Shown piece after piece: positions 16,228-24,619 of a DNA stretch of 39,326 bases. Position 1 is the stretch's first letter; the number at the start of each line of letters is the position of its first letter. The notes below the pieces were generated by a model, which worked only from the letters and a program-made list of their open reading frames with translations, searched no databases and was not told where the DNA came from. The DNA comes from Clostridia bacterium (GTDB taxonomy: Bacteria; Bacillota; Clostridia; Oscillospirales; Acutalibacteraceae). The position numbers and the translations under genes were made by a program. Where the stretch lies: positions 1 to 39,326 of the forward strand of contig JAGASD010000031.1 in the NCBI GenBank assembly GCA_017621885.1. Direction: 5' to 3'.

Positions 16228-18045
16228 ATGTTTTGGGAAATCTTTTTAGTTAGTTCTGTATTGTGTTTATCAGCATCTCTGTTCTTAACTTTGTTCAAGA
16301 AAAAGTTGAATATCGGTTTTTTATTAAAATTAGATAATGTTAATATTTTAATTTGCGGTGTTGCTTTAGCTTCGGTTATTGCATTTATTCCGGTGTATTA
16401 CAATGCTTTTGTAACCACAGATTGTAATTTTTTTGAAACGCTTTTTATTTCCGTTCATAATACCATCAGACTTTTTGTTGTTGACGGCGACTATGATTTT
16501 ATAATCGGTAATATCAAGGATTTATCTTACTATACCTTTAAGGCTTATTCTGTATATTTTGCAATTTTGTATGTGTTAGCCCCTGTGTTCACATTCAGTT
16601 TTGCATTATCCTTTTTCAAAAATTTATCTGCATATAGAAAATATTTCACTCATTTTTATTCTGATGCCTATATTTTTTCAGAGCTTAACGAGCGTTCTCT
16701 TGCTCTTGCCGAAAGCTTAATGATGAAAAAAGACAGCAAGAGGATAATAGCTTTTACCGATGTTTTTGATCATAATGAAGAAAAAACATACGAGATGTTG
16801 GAAAGAGCAAAAAATATTGGTGCCGTATTATTTAAAAAAGATATTATCAGCGTTGATTTTTCACGGCACCACAAAAAGTCTAAGTTAACTTTTTTTATAA
16901 TAGGTGAAGACCACAACGAAAATCTTAGCCAGTCATTATCTATTATAGAAAAATTTAAATATAGAAGTAATACTAATTTGAATTTGTTTACTTACAGAGT
17001 TGAAGATGAGTTACTTCTCGCAGGTTGCTATGAAACAAAAGATGGAGAAAGTGACCAAAACATTAAAATCAAAATCAGAAATATAAACGATGCACAGTCA
17101 TTGGTGTTAAGAACTCTTTTTGATAATGGTTACGAAAATGTTTTTAAAAGTGCGATTGATAACGGTGAAAACAAGAAGATAAATGCTGTTGTAGTCGGTA
17201 TGGGAAGACACGGCATTGAAATGACAAAGGCCTTGTCCTGGTTCTGCCAAATGGACGGTTATGTTGCGGAAATAAATGCATTTGATTTAAATAATGATGC
17301 AGAAGATGTATTTTGTTCTATGTGTCCTGAGCTTATGGCACCGGGGTTCAATGGTAACTTTTCCGATCCTGGTGAAGCACAGTATAAGATTTCTGTTCAC
17401 TCAGGTATTAATGTAGAAACAAAAACTTTTGATGATAAAATTATATCTTTGGATACACCGACTTATATTTTTGTTTGTTTAGGTGATGATGCTATAAATA
17501 TCGCTACGGCAATAAAACTCAGAACCTTGTTTGCAAGATACAGGAAATTTCCTGTGATTCAGGCGGTTGTTTATAACAGTGATAAAAGGAATGCACTTGT
17601 CGGTGTCAAGAACTTCAAAAAACAAAAATATGATATAGACTTCATTGGTGATTTAAAAGAATCTTATTCGGAAGAGGTTGTTCTTAATTCTGATATTATT
17701 CAACTTGCATTACAACGCCATTTGCGTTGGGGCGACGAAGAAGATTTTTGGAGATATTCTTATAATTATAAGTCTTCTGTTGCTTCAGCCATTCATCGCA
17801 AATTGAAGATTCAGTGCAAAATACCCGGTGCCGACATTCCTGACCCTGCAAAGAGGTCTGATGAAGACAGACACGCTTTACGTGTCCTTGAACATAGGCG
17901 CTGGAATGCATATATGCGTTCAGAAGGTTATGTCTTTGGCGGTACAATTGAACCCGCGGGCAGGTTTGACCTTGCTAAGCAGCATAATTGTCTTGTTACT
18001 TTTGACGATTTGCCTGAATCTGAGAAGATTAAAGATGACGATTAA
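16228..18045 (+). CDS. Membrane protein with TrkA/RCK-like Rossmann fold and C-terminal RyR domain
   Basis: The 605-residue protein has three or four membrane segments in residues 1-135. Two regulator-of-conductance-like halves follow. The first (about 145-270) has Rossmann-type strands (RIIAFTDV, FFIIGEDH) but no glycine motif. The second (about 318-480) starts with VVGMGRHG, giving G324-x-G326-x-x-G329, a typical NAD(H)/nucleotide-binding loop. The last 55 residues match the RyR domain (PF02026) pattern: LEHRRWNAYMRSEGYVFG (His 556, Trp 559), then KQHNCLV, FDDLPESEK and a terminal Asp cluster. Architecturally it resembles RCK-gated ion channels, though I cannot point to a selectivity filter. 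It could be a ligand-gated channel or a nucleotide sensor. GAGGT precedes the ATG. It heads the second transcription unit and ends 18 bases before PrsW. Confidence 0.75.
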   Translation: MFWEIFLVSSVLCLSASLFLTLFKKKLNIGFLLKLDNVNILICGVALASVIAFIPVYYNAFVTTDCNFFETLFISVHNTIRLFVVDGDYDFIIGNIKDLSYYTFKAYSVYFAILYVLAPVFTFSFALSFFKNLSAYRKYFTHFYSDAYIFSELNERSLALAESLMMKKDSKRIIAFTDVFDHNEEKTYEMLERAKNIGAVLFKKDIISVDFSRHHKKSKLTFFIIGEDHNENLSQSLSIIEKFKYRSNTNLNLFTYRVEDELLLAGCYETKDGESDQNIKIKIRNINDAQSLVLRTLFDNGYENVFKSAIDNGENKKINAVVVGMGRHGIEMTKALSWFCQMDGYVAEINAFDLNNDAEDVFCSMCPELMAPGFNGNFSDPGEAQYKISVHSGINVETKTFDDKIISLDTPTYIFVCLGDDAINIATAIKLRTLFARYRKFPVIQAVVYNSDKRNALVGVKNFKKQKYDIDFIGDLKESYSEEVVLNSDIIQLALQRHLRWGDEEDFWRYSYNYKSSVASAIHRKLKIQCKIPGADIPDPAKRSDEDRHALRVLEHRRWNAYMRSEGYVFGGTIEPAGRFDLAKQHNCLVTFDDLPESEKIKDDD

Positions 18046-18063
18046 GGTTGAAAGGATGTTTTT

Positions 18064-18930
18064 ATGGGATTAAATGAAATCCTTTTGGTATGTGCAGCTT
18101 TGATACCTGCAATTGTTCTTGCTGTTTACATTTTCATTAAAGACCGAGCCGAAAAAGAACCAATCAAATTGTTACTTGTTTTGTTGGTTTGCGGTGTCAT
18201 CAGTTGCTTTCCTGCGATGTTTATTGAAGATGCACTTATATCAGCGATAAACTCTGTGTTTGGTGTTGCAACCGATTTACCTGTGTTTTCTGATAATTTA
18301 ACAAACATTTTATATCAGTTTAGTTTTAATTTTATCGGTATCGCTTTAGTCGAAGAAGGATTGAAATGGCTTTTCCTTTTTTTCATTACAAGAAAAAACA
18401 AGAATTTTAACAGCTTGTTTGACGGAATAATTTATGCAGTTTTTGTTTCACTCGGTTTTGCTGCTTTTGAGAATATTTTATACGTTTTAGAATACGGTTG
18501 GGGGACAGCGATTTCCAGAGCCATTCTTTCAGTGCCGGGTCATATGTTCTTTGCCGTTGTAATGGGTTATTATTATAGCTTGTGGAATGTTTATGAAAAG
18601 GCAAAACGTCAAGAAGCAGTTTTCGATAATAATGGAATGATACACATTACTTCAAAGAGATTCAGCGGTAAAAAACATCTGTTGTTATCTTTGTTGGTTC
18701 CTGTTTCAATCCATGGTTTCTATGATTTTTGTTGTTCATTCTCAAGCTTCGGGTCAACTATTATCCTTATTGTTTTTGTGATTTTTCTTTACATTTACTG
18801 CTTTAGAAAGATAAGGGATATATCAAAAAAAGATACAGCAGATGTTGCGGTTTCTTTTTCACTCGTTTGTAAAAAATACCCCGGATTGCTCGGGAAAATA
18901 ACTGAAGCAAACAGTCAAAATGTAAATTGA
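18064..18930 (+). CDS. PrsW-family intramembrane protease
   Basis: The 288-residue protein has about seven to eight hydrophobic segments and the family's conserved motifs inside them: EEGLKW (about residues 98-103), FDGIIYAVFVSLGFAAFEN (about 119-137) and late HGFYDF (about 219-224). These are the glutamates and histidines proposed as the metal site of PrsW (PF13367). In Bacillus subtilis PrsW makes the first cut in the anti-sigma factor RsiW. No anti-sigma factor is adjacent here. The nearest single-pass membrane proteins are the TIR-LRR protein 18 bases downstream and the VWA protein, so either could be a substrate; that is inference. An AAAGGA-type ribosome binding site precedes the ATG. 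The C-terminal 40 residues are soluble. Confidence 0.9.
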   Translation: MGLNEILLVCAALIPAIVLAVYIFIKDRAEKEPIKLLLVLLVCGVISCFPAMFIEDALISAINSVFGVATDLPVFSDNLTNILYQFSFNFIGIALVEEGLKWLFLFFITRKNKNFNSLFDGIIYAVFVSLGFAAFENILYVLEYGWGTAISRAILSVPGHMFFAVVMGYYYSLWNVYEKAKRQEAVFDNNGMIHITSKRFSGKKHLLLSLLVPVSIHGFYDFCCSFSSFGSTIILIVFVIFLYIYCFRKIRDISKKDTADVAVSFSLVCKKYPGLLGKITEANSQNVN

Positions 18931-18948
18931 ATTTTTGTGGTGAATTAT

Positions 18949-20892
18949 ATGAGCAATGTATTTATAAGTTATAAAAGCGATGAATTCGATGAAGCAAATT
19001 GGGTCAAAAGAAGGCTTGAGGCTGAAGGTATTTCATGTTGGATGGCACCAATGTCTATTCACGGCGGTTTAAGCTATGCCGAGGAAATACCGAAAGCCAT
19101 TCGTGAGTGTTGTGTTTTTGTTCTGATTTTATCTGATAAAGTCCGGGAGTCTAAATGGATTCCGCGAGAGCTTGACCAGGCTATCAACAATAATAAAACT
19201 ATTTTACCTTTTATGATTGTTGATTGTGCTTTAAAAGATGATTTCGAGTTTTATTTATCAAATGTTCAGCGTTATGAGGCTTATAAAGACAAAGAAGAAG
19301 CCTTATTATGTCTTATTAGAGATATTAAAAATATCTTACATACCGATGTTGAACCAAATGTAGAAGATAACGTAGTCATCAAGGATGATGAAGTTGAAGA
19401 GACGCCCGATAAACTTGAACAGAAGGTGGATGAAAACAGTCGTTCTGCAAAAAAGCGTAAAAAGAAACACAAGAACCAAAAAGATAAAAGTGTTAAAAAA
19501 ACCGATGGCAAAAAGAGAAAAAAGCCGTTGGTTATATTGGCTTGTATAGCTTTGTCGTTGGTTATTGTTTTTTCTTCTGTTTTTATTTATAATGCTAATA
19601 ATACTGTTTGGATTTGTTCGGAATCATTTAAAAAAAGCGACTCGTTTTTACAATTCGAAAATGTTTCTGTCACCAACGAGGATATAGTAAATATGGCTGA
19701 GTTGGACGAAGTAAGTACGTTGATATTTAAAAAATGTCATTTAAAAGGTATTGATTTAAACCGCATTCTAATGCTTGTTACTTACAGCGTTACTTTTGAC
19801 GGCTGTTCACTGAATAATGCGGATATTGCAAATCTTAACGTTAAAAATTCCGAAATTAATAAAATTATTCTGGATAATAATCCCGAGTTGAGCGATTTGT
19901 CTGTTTTAAGGGCATATGCGGGATCGGTAACAAGACTTTCTTTCAATAATTGTTCGGTCAGCGATTTAAATTTTATTAAAGATTTTAAAAATTTAACAAG
20001 CTTATCAGCTGTCAAGAATAATATTTCCGACATAACAGCGCTTGAAAATTGCGTATCTATTGTAGAGCTTGATTTATCAGAAAATAATATTTCAACCTTA
20101 GAACCCATAAGCGGGTTGGTAAATATAACGTCCCTTGATGTTTATAACAATAAACTGGTAAATCTTATGCCTCTTGAAAAAATGATTCATCTTACCGAAA
20201 TTAATGCTTCTAATAACGCCCTTACTGATATTAGCGGACTTACTAATGCAACTCTGCTTGAAACAGTTAATTTCAGTAATAATCAGATTTCAGACGTTTC
20301 GGTGCTTGCCAAATCTTCTTTGAATCTTAATTCTGTAAATATCAGTAACAATAAAGTTTCTGATATTTCTTCTTTAGCGGTTTGTAATTTGGTTACCAAG
20401 TTTTTTGCCGATAATAACGCAATAACCGATGTCAGTGCCTTGAAAAATTGGGGTGAATTGTCAAGCATAGATATTTCTCACAATCAGATTGCTGATGTCA
20501 GTGCGCTTTCAGCTTGCCATAAGCTTTTACACATCGATTTATCTAATAATGTAATTACGTCTGTTGACTGTTTTGATTTTTCTGAACATCATGCGACGGG
20601 AATATACTTTAATATAAGCAACAATGTTATAACATCCGTGAAGCTTTCACCCTTTGATTGCTCGGATATGATTTTGTACGGCAACAAAATTGAAGATGTT
20701 TCTTTTTTAAACGGTTTTGAATACATTGCTAATCTTGTGTTTGATTATAATGAGAAGATTGATTTTGAGTCTTTAAAAAATACTAATTCAATGACATATT
20801 ATGTACTTAATTGTCCTTTGGATAAGCAGGTTTATGTGTCAACAACCCTTGGTGCTTATTCTGTTAAATTTGAATTAGATGATTTTCAGTAA
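18949..20892 (+). CDS. TIR domain - transmembrane - leucine-rich-repeat protein
   Basis: I start this 647-residue protein at ATG 18949 (MSNVFISYKS, the classic TIR opening) with GTGGTGA ahead of it, instead of the GTG at 18937, which has no ribosome binding site. A TIR domain covers residues 1-130: W31-M-A-P, the GLSYAEEIPKAI helix and SKWIPREL, in which Glu 74 aligns with the catalytic glutamate of NAD-cleaving TIR domains. An acidic then very lysine-rich linker (about 132-192) precedes one membrane helix (about 193-213). The rest is extracellular by the positive-inside rule and contains about ten internalin-like repeats of about 22 residues (LxxLxLSxNxISxxxPIxxL, roughly 280-560). This is a Toll-like receptor layout with the order reversed. 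It may sense a ligand outside and deplete NAD or signal inside. A terminator follows. Confidence 0.9.
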   Translation: MSNVFISYKSDEFDEANWVKRRLEAEGISCWMAPMSIHGGLSYAEEIPKAIRECCVFVLILSDKVRESKWIPRELDQAINNNKTILPFMIVDCALKDDFEFYLSNVQRYEAYKDKEEALLCLIRDIKNILHTDVEPNVEDNVVIKDDEVEETPDKLEQKVDENSRSAKKRKKKHKNQKDKSVKKTDGKKRKKPLVILACIALSLVIVFSSVFIYNANNTVWICSESFKKSDSFLQFENVSVTNEDIVNMAELDEVSTLIFKKCHLKGIDLNRILMLVTYSVTFDGCSLNNADIANLNVKNSEINKIILDNNPELSDLSVLRAYAGSVTRLSFNNCSVSDLNFIKDFKNLTSLSAVKNNISDITALENCVSIVELDLSENNISTLEPISGLVNITSLDVYNNKLVNLMPLEKMIHLTEINASNNALTDISGLTNATLLETVNFSNNQISDVSVLAKSSLNLNSVNISNNKVSDISSLAVCNLVTKFFADNNAITDVSALKNWGELSSIDISHNQIADVSALSACHKLLHIDLSNNVITSVDCFDFSEHHATGIYFNISNNVITSVKLSPFDCSDMILYGNKIEDVSFLNGFEYIANLVFDYNEKIDFESLKNTNSMTYYVLNCPLDKQVYVSTTLGAYSVKFELDDFQ

Positions 20893-20897
20893 TTTAA

Positions 20898-20936
20898 AAA
20901 GCAACATAGCCGCTGCATAAACGGTTATGTTGCTTT
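20898..20936. terminator. Bidirectional terminator between convergent operons
   Basis: A 15-base-pair stem (20898-20912 with 20922-20936, one G-T wobble) around a nine-base loop is followed by TTTAATTTT on the plus strand and by TTTTTAAATT on the minus strand. It closes both the TIR-LRR unit and the minus-strand phosphodiesterase operon. Confidence 0.9.
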
Positions 20937-20940
20937 AATT

Positions 20941-22500
20941 TTATAATTCATAATAATCTTTAAGGGCTCGTATATCTTCTTCTTTGAATGCACCTTTAAA
21001 TATGAACAAATCGTCAATGTTGAAAATTTGTTTTATTTCATTGTTATATGTGCCCAAGCCATCATTACCAACAGTAAACGGCATATTATCAAGCTCTGTA
21101 AGATATTGCGGTTCAAGAGTTGTTTCGTGGCAAAGCTTAAAATTATAATAAGTCTGCACTTTTCTGTTATCTTTATCAATTACAAAAATTCCGTGCACCC
21201 AGCCTGTAGAAATTTCAGGGGGAAAGGGTGTAACAAAATCAAAATCATCGTCACCGCAACCGATATTAAGAGCTGTGTTTGAACAACGGAGCGCCAATAA
21301 AATACCTTTTGTGCATCTTTTGCCACTCCAGTTTTTGTTTGCGAATACGGCCGGCTCGTCAATCAATTCTCTGTTTATTTTAAGCCAAACAGAAAACGTG
21401 ATGCTTTCATTACCGAATTTAATATCATCAAAAATAAGGTGACCGTTGTTGCCAAGCTCAGTACAAGCACCGCGTACACCATCTGAGTAAAACTTAACAG
21501 TTCCGCACTCTGTCGGCGTACTTGTTGAAAAAGCATCTTCGTAATTATTATCAAAGAAAAGAGCAAGTTTGATTTTTTCTTTGCTTATAAAAGATAAAAG
21601 ACCTTTTTCTGACCTTATTTCAGGTGTGGGTTTGGTTTGAGGGTTAAAGGGCTTGCCTACAATTTTTATGTAATTACCTTTGTATTCGCTGAAAATACCT
21701 TTGGGTATTTGTGAAGAAAAGCCATTGATGTCATAATTGGGGATATCAATACCAAAAGCGTAAAGAACAATTGCATAAAGATCTATTGTGCGCATGTCGC
21801 CGATTTTTGATTTTTTAATACCTTTGCCTCTTGCACCGAAGAAGATGTATTTTTCCGTGTCAGAATAACCGCCATGACTTCTTTCGTATCCGCCGTGGTC
21901 AGACAGGACAATAAATAATGTGTCGTCAATTATTCCTGCTTTTTCATAAGCGTTAAAAATTCTGCCAACCTGCTCATCTTCATAAGTGATTTTTTCAAGA
22001 TGCTCCTTTGAGCCGTAACCGTACCTGTGACCGGCACCGTCGCCTTCATCTAAATGAACGAAAAGAAAGGTTGGTTTGTTTTCTATGCATTTTGTAACCT
22101 TGGTTGTTAATTCGGCATCATTACCGTTTGTGTATTTATCTACGTCTAAATCTTTTTCAATGAGACCGTTGTTTATCGGTGTCCAATTGCAGTAGGATGC
22201 AAGAGTCGCATTCGGAATGTGTGTTTTAATCCTTTTAAAAAGTGAGGGAAGTATATCACTTTTGTGGTCGTGTTGATTTAAAATGCTGTTAGTTAAGCCG
22301 TGAACAACCGGTTCAGCACCCAAAAGCATTGAACCCCAGTTTTCGGCACTTATTGTAGGGTCCATTGACAATCCGCTGAAGGTTTTGGCACTGTTTTCAA
22401 AAATTCTGTCAATATTTGGTGTTTCGGCTTTGGCGTTGAAGTTACCAATTCCGTCGATACCGATTACAACAACATGTTTATATATTATCCTTTCACTCAT
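20941..22500 (-). CDS. Alkaline-phosphatase-superfamily phosphodiesterase with C-terminal LamG-like domain
   Basis: The 519-residue protein opens with a type I phosphodiesterase/nucleotide pyrophosphatase-like catalytic domain (about 1-290). Metal and catalytic residues are visible: Asp 16 in GIDG, a nucleophile region PTISAENWGSMLLG (Thr 49 or Ser 51), Asp 151 and His 158 in LDEGDGAGH, Asp 201-His 202 in LSDHGG, and His 209. The C-terminal part (about 310-515) has the strand pattern of a LamG/concanavalin-type jelly roll (SFFDNNYEDA, FSVWLKINRE, GWVHGIFVID), likely a carbohydrate-binding module. No signal peptide is present, so it probably acts inside the cell. It hydrolyses a phosphate mono- or diester; the substrate is not evident. 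Its ATG overlaps the patatin stop by eight bases with GGAGG ahead of it, so the two are translationally coupled. Confidence 0.85.
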   Translation of the reverse strand: MSERIIYKHVVVIGIDGIGNFNAKAETPNIDRIFENSAKTFSGLSMDPTISAENWGSMLLGAEPVVHGLTNSILNQHDHKSDILPSLFKRIKTHIPNATLASYCNWTPINNGLIEKDLDVDKYTNGNDAELTTKVTKCIENKPTFLFVHLDEGDGAGHRYGYGSKEHLEKITYEDEQVGRIFNAYEKAGIIDDTLFIVLSDHGGYERSHGGYSDTEKYIFFGARGKGIKKSKIGDMRTIDLYAIVLYAFGIDIPNYDINGFSSQIPKGIFSEYKGNYIKIVGKPFNPQTKPTPEIRSEKGLLSFISKEKIKLALFFDNNYEDAFSTSTPTECGTVKFYSDGVRGACTELGNNGHLIFDDIKFGNESITFSVWLKINRELIDEPAVFANKNWSGKRCTKGILLALRCSNTALNIGCGDDDFDFVTPFPPEISTGWVHGIFVIDKDNRKVQTYYNFKLCHETTLEPQYLTELDNMPFTVGNDGLGTYNNEIKQIFNIDDLFIFKGAFKEEDIRALKDYYEL

Positions 22501-23347
22501 TGTTTACCTCCAAATAATCATAAAGTTCATTAAGCTTATCAATAGTGTCTTTTTTCCCTAAATCATAAGCTTTTTGCAATATCTTTCTGCTTTTTTCAGT
22601 AGTTTTGATTTTAATGCGTTCTGTTGGTCGTATTACAAAAATTCTTTTATCCGTTTCGAGTTTATCTACTAAATCACATTGCGATGAATAATAATGGTTT
22701 CTGTTTTTTAGTGTTTCAGAAAATAAAGGGTAATTTTTATAAAATAACTTTGTAAAATGAATATGTCCTTTTTTTCTGTAACCGGACGGTCTTGTTAAAA
22801 CAACAATGATTTTATCATAACCTTTGTCTATATAGTTCTGAACAGGAATACTGTCACAAACACCACCGTCAAGGTAGGGTATGTTATTAATAATAACCGG
22901 CTTTGAAACAAACGGGAGCGAACCCGATGCACGAAGGTATTCCATACATTCAGAATTTTTTATGTCATATATAGATTTATATTCAGCAAGACCGGTATTC
23001 AGATTGCTGACAACGGCATAAAACTCAGTGGGATTGTTTCTGTATGTTTCGTCATCCATTACGTCAAGCTTGTACGGTAGATCGTCAAAATAAAATTGCT
23101 TGCTCATTAAATCTCCGGTTTTCAATAGTGATTTAACTCCAAGATTTTCGCTGATACCGGCATATTTAAGATTATAACGTAAAACTCTGCCTATTTGTTT
23201 TGATTTGTAATTGATGCCAAATAATGCACCTGCAGAAACACCGGCAACAGCATCAACAGAAATGTCGTTTTCCATAAGAGTATCAAGAACTCCTGCGGTA
23301 TATAAGCCTCTCATTCCGCCACCCTCAAGAATTAATGCTGTTTTCAT
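22493..23347 (-). CDS. Patatin-like phospholipase
   Basis: The 284-residue protein has all patatin landmarks: oxyanion-hole GGGMRG at residues 9-14, nucleophile Ser 38 in GVSAG, and catalytic Asp 160 in DGGV. It is a cytoplasmic-type lipid acyl hydrolase resembling YchK/RssA-like bacterial patatins. The start is placed at the ATG of MKTALILEGGG because AAAGAAGGT lies ten bases upstream; an in-frame ATG 23 residues earlier has no such site and would add an unlikely N-terminus. It lies 61 bases after the MFS gene and overlaps the phosphodiesterase start by eight bases. The pairing suggests stepwise lipid headgroup or acyl removal, which is inference. Confidence 0.9.
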   Translation of the reverse strand: MKTALILEGGGMRGLYTAGVLDTLMENDISVDAVAGVSAGALFGINYKSKQIGRVLRYNLKYAGISENLGVKSLLKTGDLMSKQFYFDDLPYKLDVMDDETYRNNPTEFYAVVSNLNTGLAEYKSIYDIKNSECMEYLRASGSLPFVSKPVIINNIPYLDGGVCDSIPVQNYIDKGYDKIIVVLTRPSGYRKKGHIHFTKLFYKNYPLFSETLKNRNHYYSSQCDLVDKLETDKRIFVIRPTERIKIKTTEKSRKILQKAYDLGKKDTIDKLNELYDYLEVNNE

Positions 23348-23408
23348 TTTGTTTTTACCTTCTTTAGAGTGAATGGATTCGAACCAGATATGCCTTAAAT
23401 GGCCGAAT

Positions 23409-24595
23409 TCACGCACCTTTGTAATTTTTTTGTCTCGTAATATTCTTTATTGTTTTCAGTGTAACTTCGTTTGCGATGAATAGCAGCGATATAAAGCCTA
23501 ATAAAATTAATGGTGTTATATCGAAGGTAGTAGCAGTTGCAACGTACCCGAAAGTCAACTGAACTTCAAAGCCTAAAGCATAAGCACCACCCATATGGTA
23601 TCCTGTTATATCTGCCGAAAACTCTTTTCCGAATCTGTCAGGAACACTGTGAAGAATACTTGGAAAAATTGGCCCGAATCCGATGCCGATTAAAAGTAAA
23701 CCAATAAAAGAGAGTGCACCAAGAGGCAACGCTAAAAGCAACATACCAAGAAACGATGTGATAATTCCGCCTCTTATTAGTGTATTGTCGTTTGCTTTAA
23801 ATGATATGAAACCCGAAATCAATCTGCCCAGCATAATTCCGCCATAATATAGTGAAATCCACTTTGCTGCAACATCGGGGGAAAGTCCGTGTGAGTTGAC
23901 AAGAAAGCTTGCACCCCAGGTACCGATAAGGAATTCCATACTGCAGTAAAGCCCTTGTGACAATACACTTGTAATCAGACCCTTTGTTTTAAAAATATTT
24001 AGTTTTCCGCTTTTAGTATTTTCTTCTTCTTCTGCTGAATTGTCAGATTTATTATCAAAGCTTTTCCATTTTTTTAAAAACAAAACAACTAAAAATGCAA
24101 TTGCAAATTGCATTATTGAGATTACTCGGTATCCGTTACGCCAGCTACCTGTTTCACCGTTAAGGAATAAGGACATAATAAGAGGACTGACGGTAACACC
24201 AACTCCCCAAAAGCAATGAAGCCAATTCATATGGCGGGCTTCATAATGGAGAGAAATGTAATTGTTAAGCGCCGTGTCAATTGCTCCGGCACCATAACGA
24301 TAGTGCAAAGCATCATAACAACTATGTTTGGTGCAAAGCTTATGCCCAAGAGACCGGTTGCTGTTAGCAGAACCGATACAAAAGTAACATTTGGTGTACC
24401 GAATTTTCTTATAAGCTTACCTGCAATAAGACTTATACCACCCGTACATACACCGGTTATAATGCTGTAAAGGGAGGCGAAGCTTTCTGCCACCATAAAT
24501 TCTTTATGTACAACCGGCCAGGCAACACCGAAAAGCGAGTCAGGGAGACCCAAAGATATAAAAACAACGTATATAATAGCCAGAATAGTTACCAT
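23409..24595 (-). pseudogene. MFS transporter (sugar-type), frameshifted
   Basis: Two overlapping minus-strand frames together form a 12-helix major facilitator. The first (24595 to about 24292) has the N-terminal helices with motif LPDSLFGVAWPVV and the cytoplasmic RKFG loop. The second (about 24292 to 23409) continues with GAGAIDTALNNYISLHYEAR, a conserved helix-4 region, through the central loop to the C-terminal half. A single extra base in the GG at 24292-24293 (as read on the minus strand, ATGGT to ATGGGT) would join them as a protein of about 395 residues. The family is like FucP/bypass-of-stop-codon type sugar permeases, and the upstream Gfo/Idh gene suggests a sugar or polyol substrate. 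GAGGTC precedes the ATG. The frameshift may be a true lesion or a sequence error. Confidence 0.85.
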
Positions 24596-24619
24596 AGAGA
24601 CCTCGTTAATTGTTATGTT

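Noticed and set aside
18937-18948. GTG start for the TIR-LRR protein
   Set aside because: It lies inside the likely ribosome binding site and would add four residues before a canonical TIR N-terminus.
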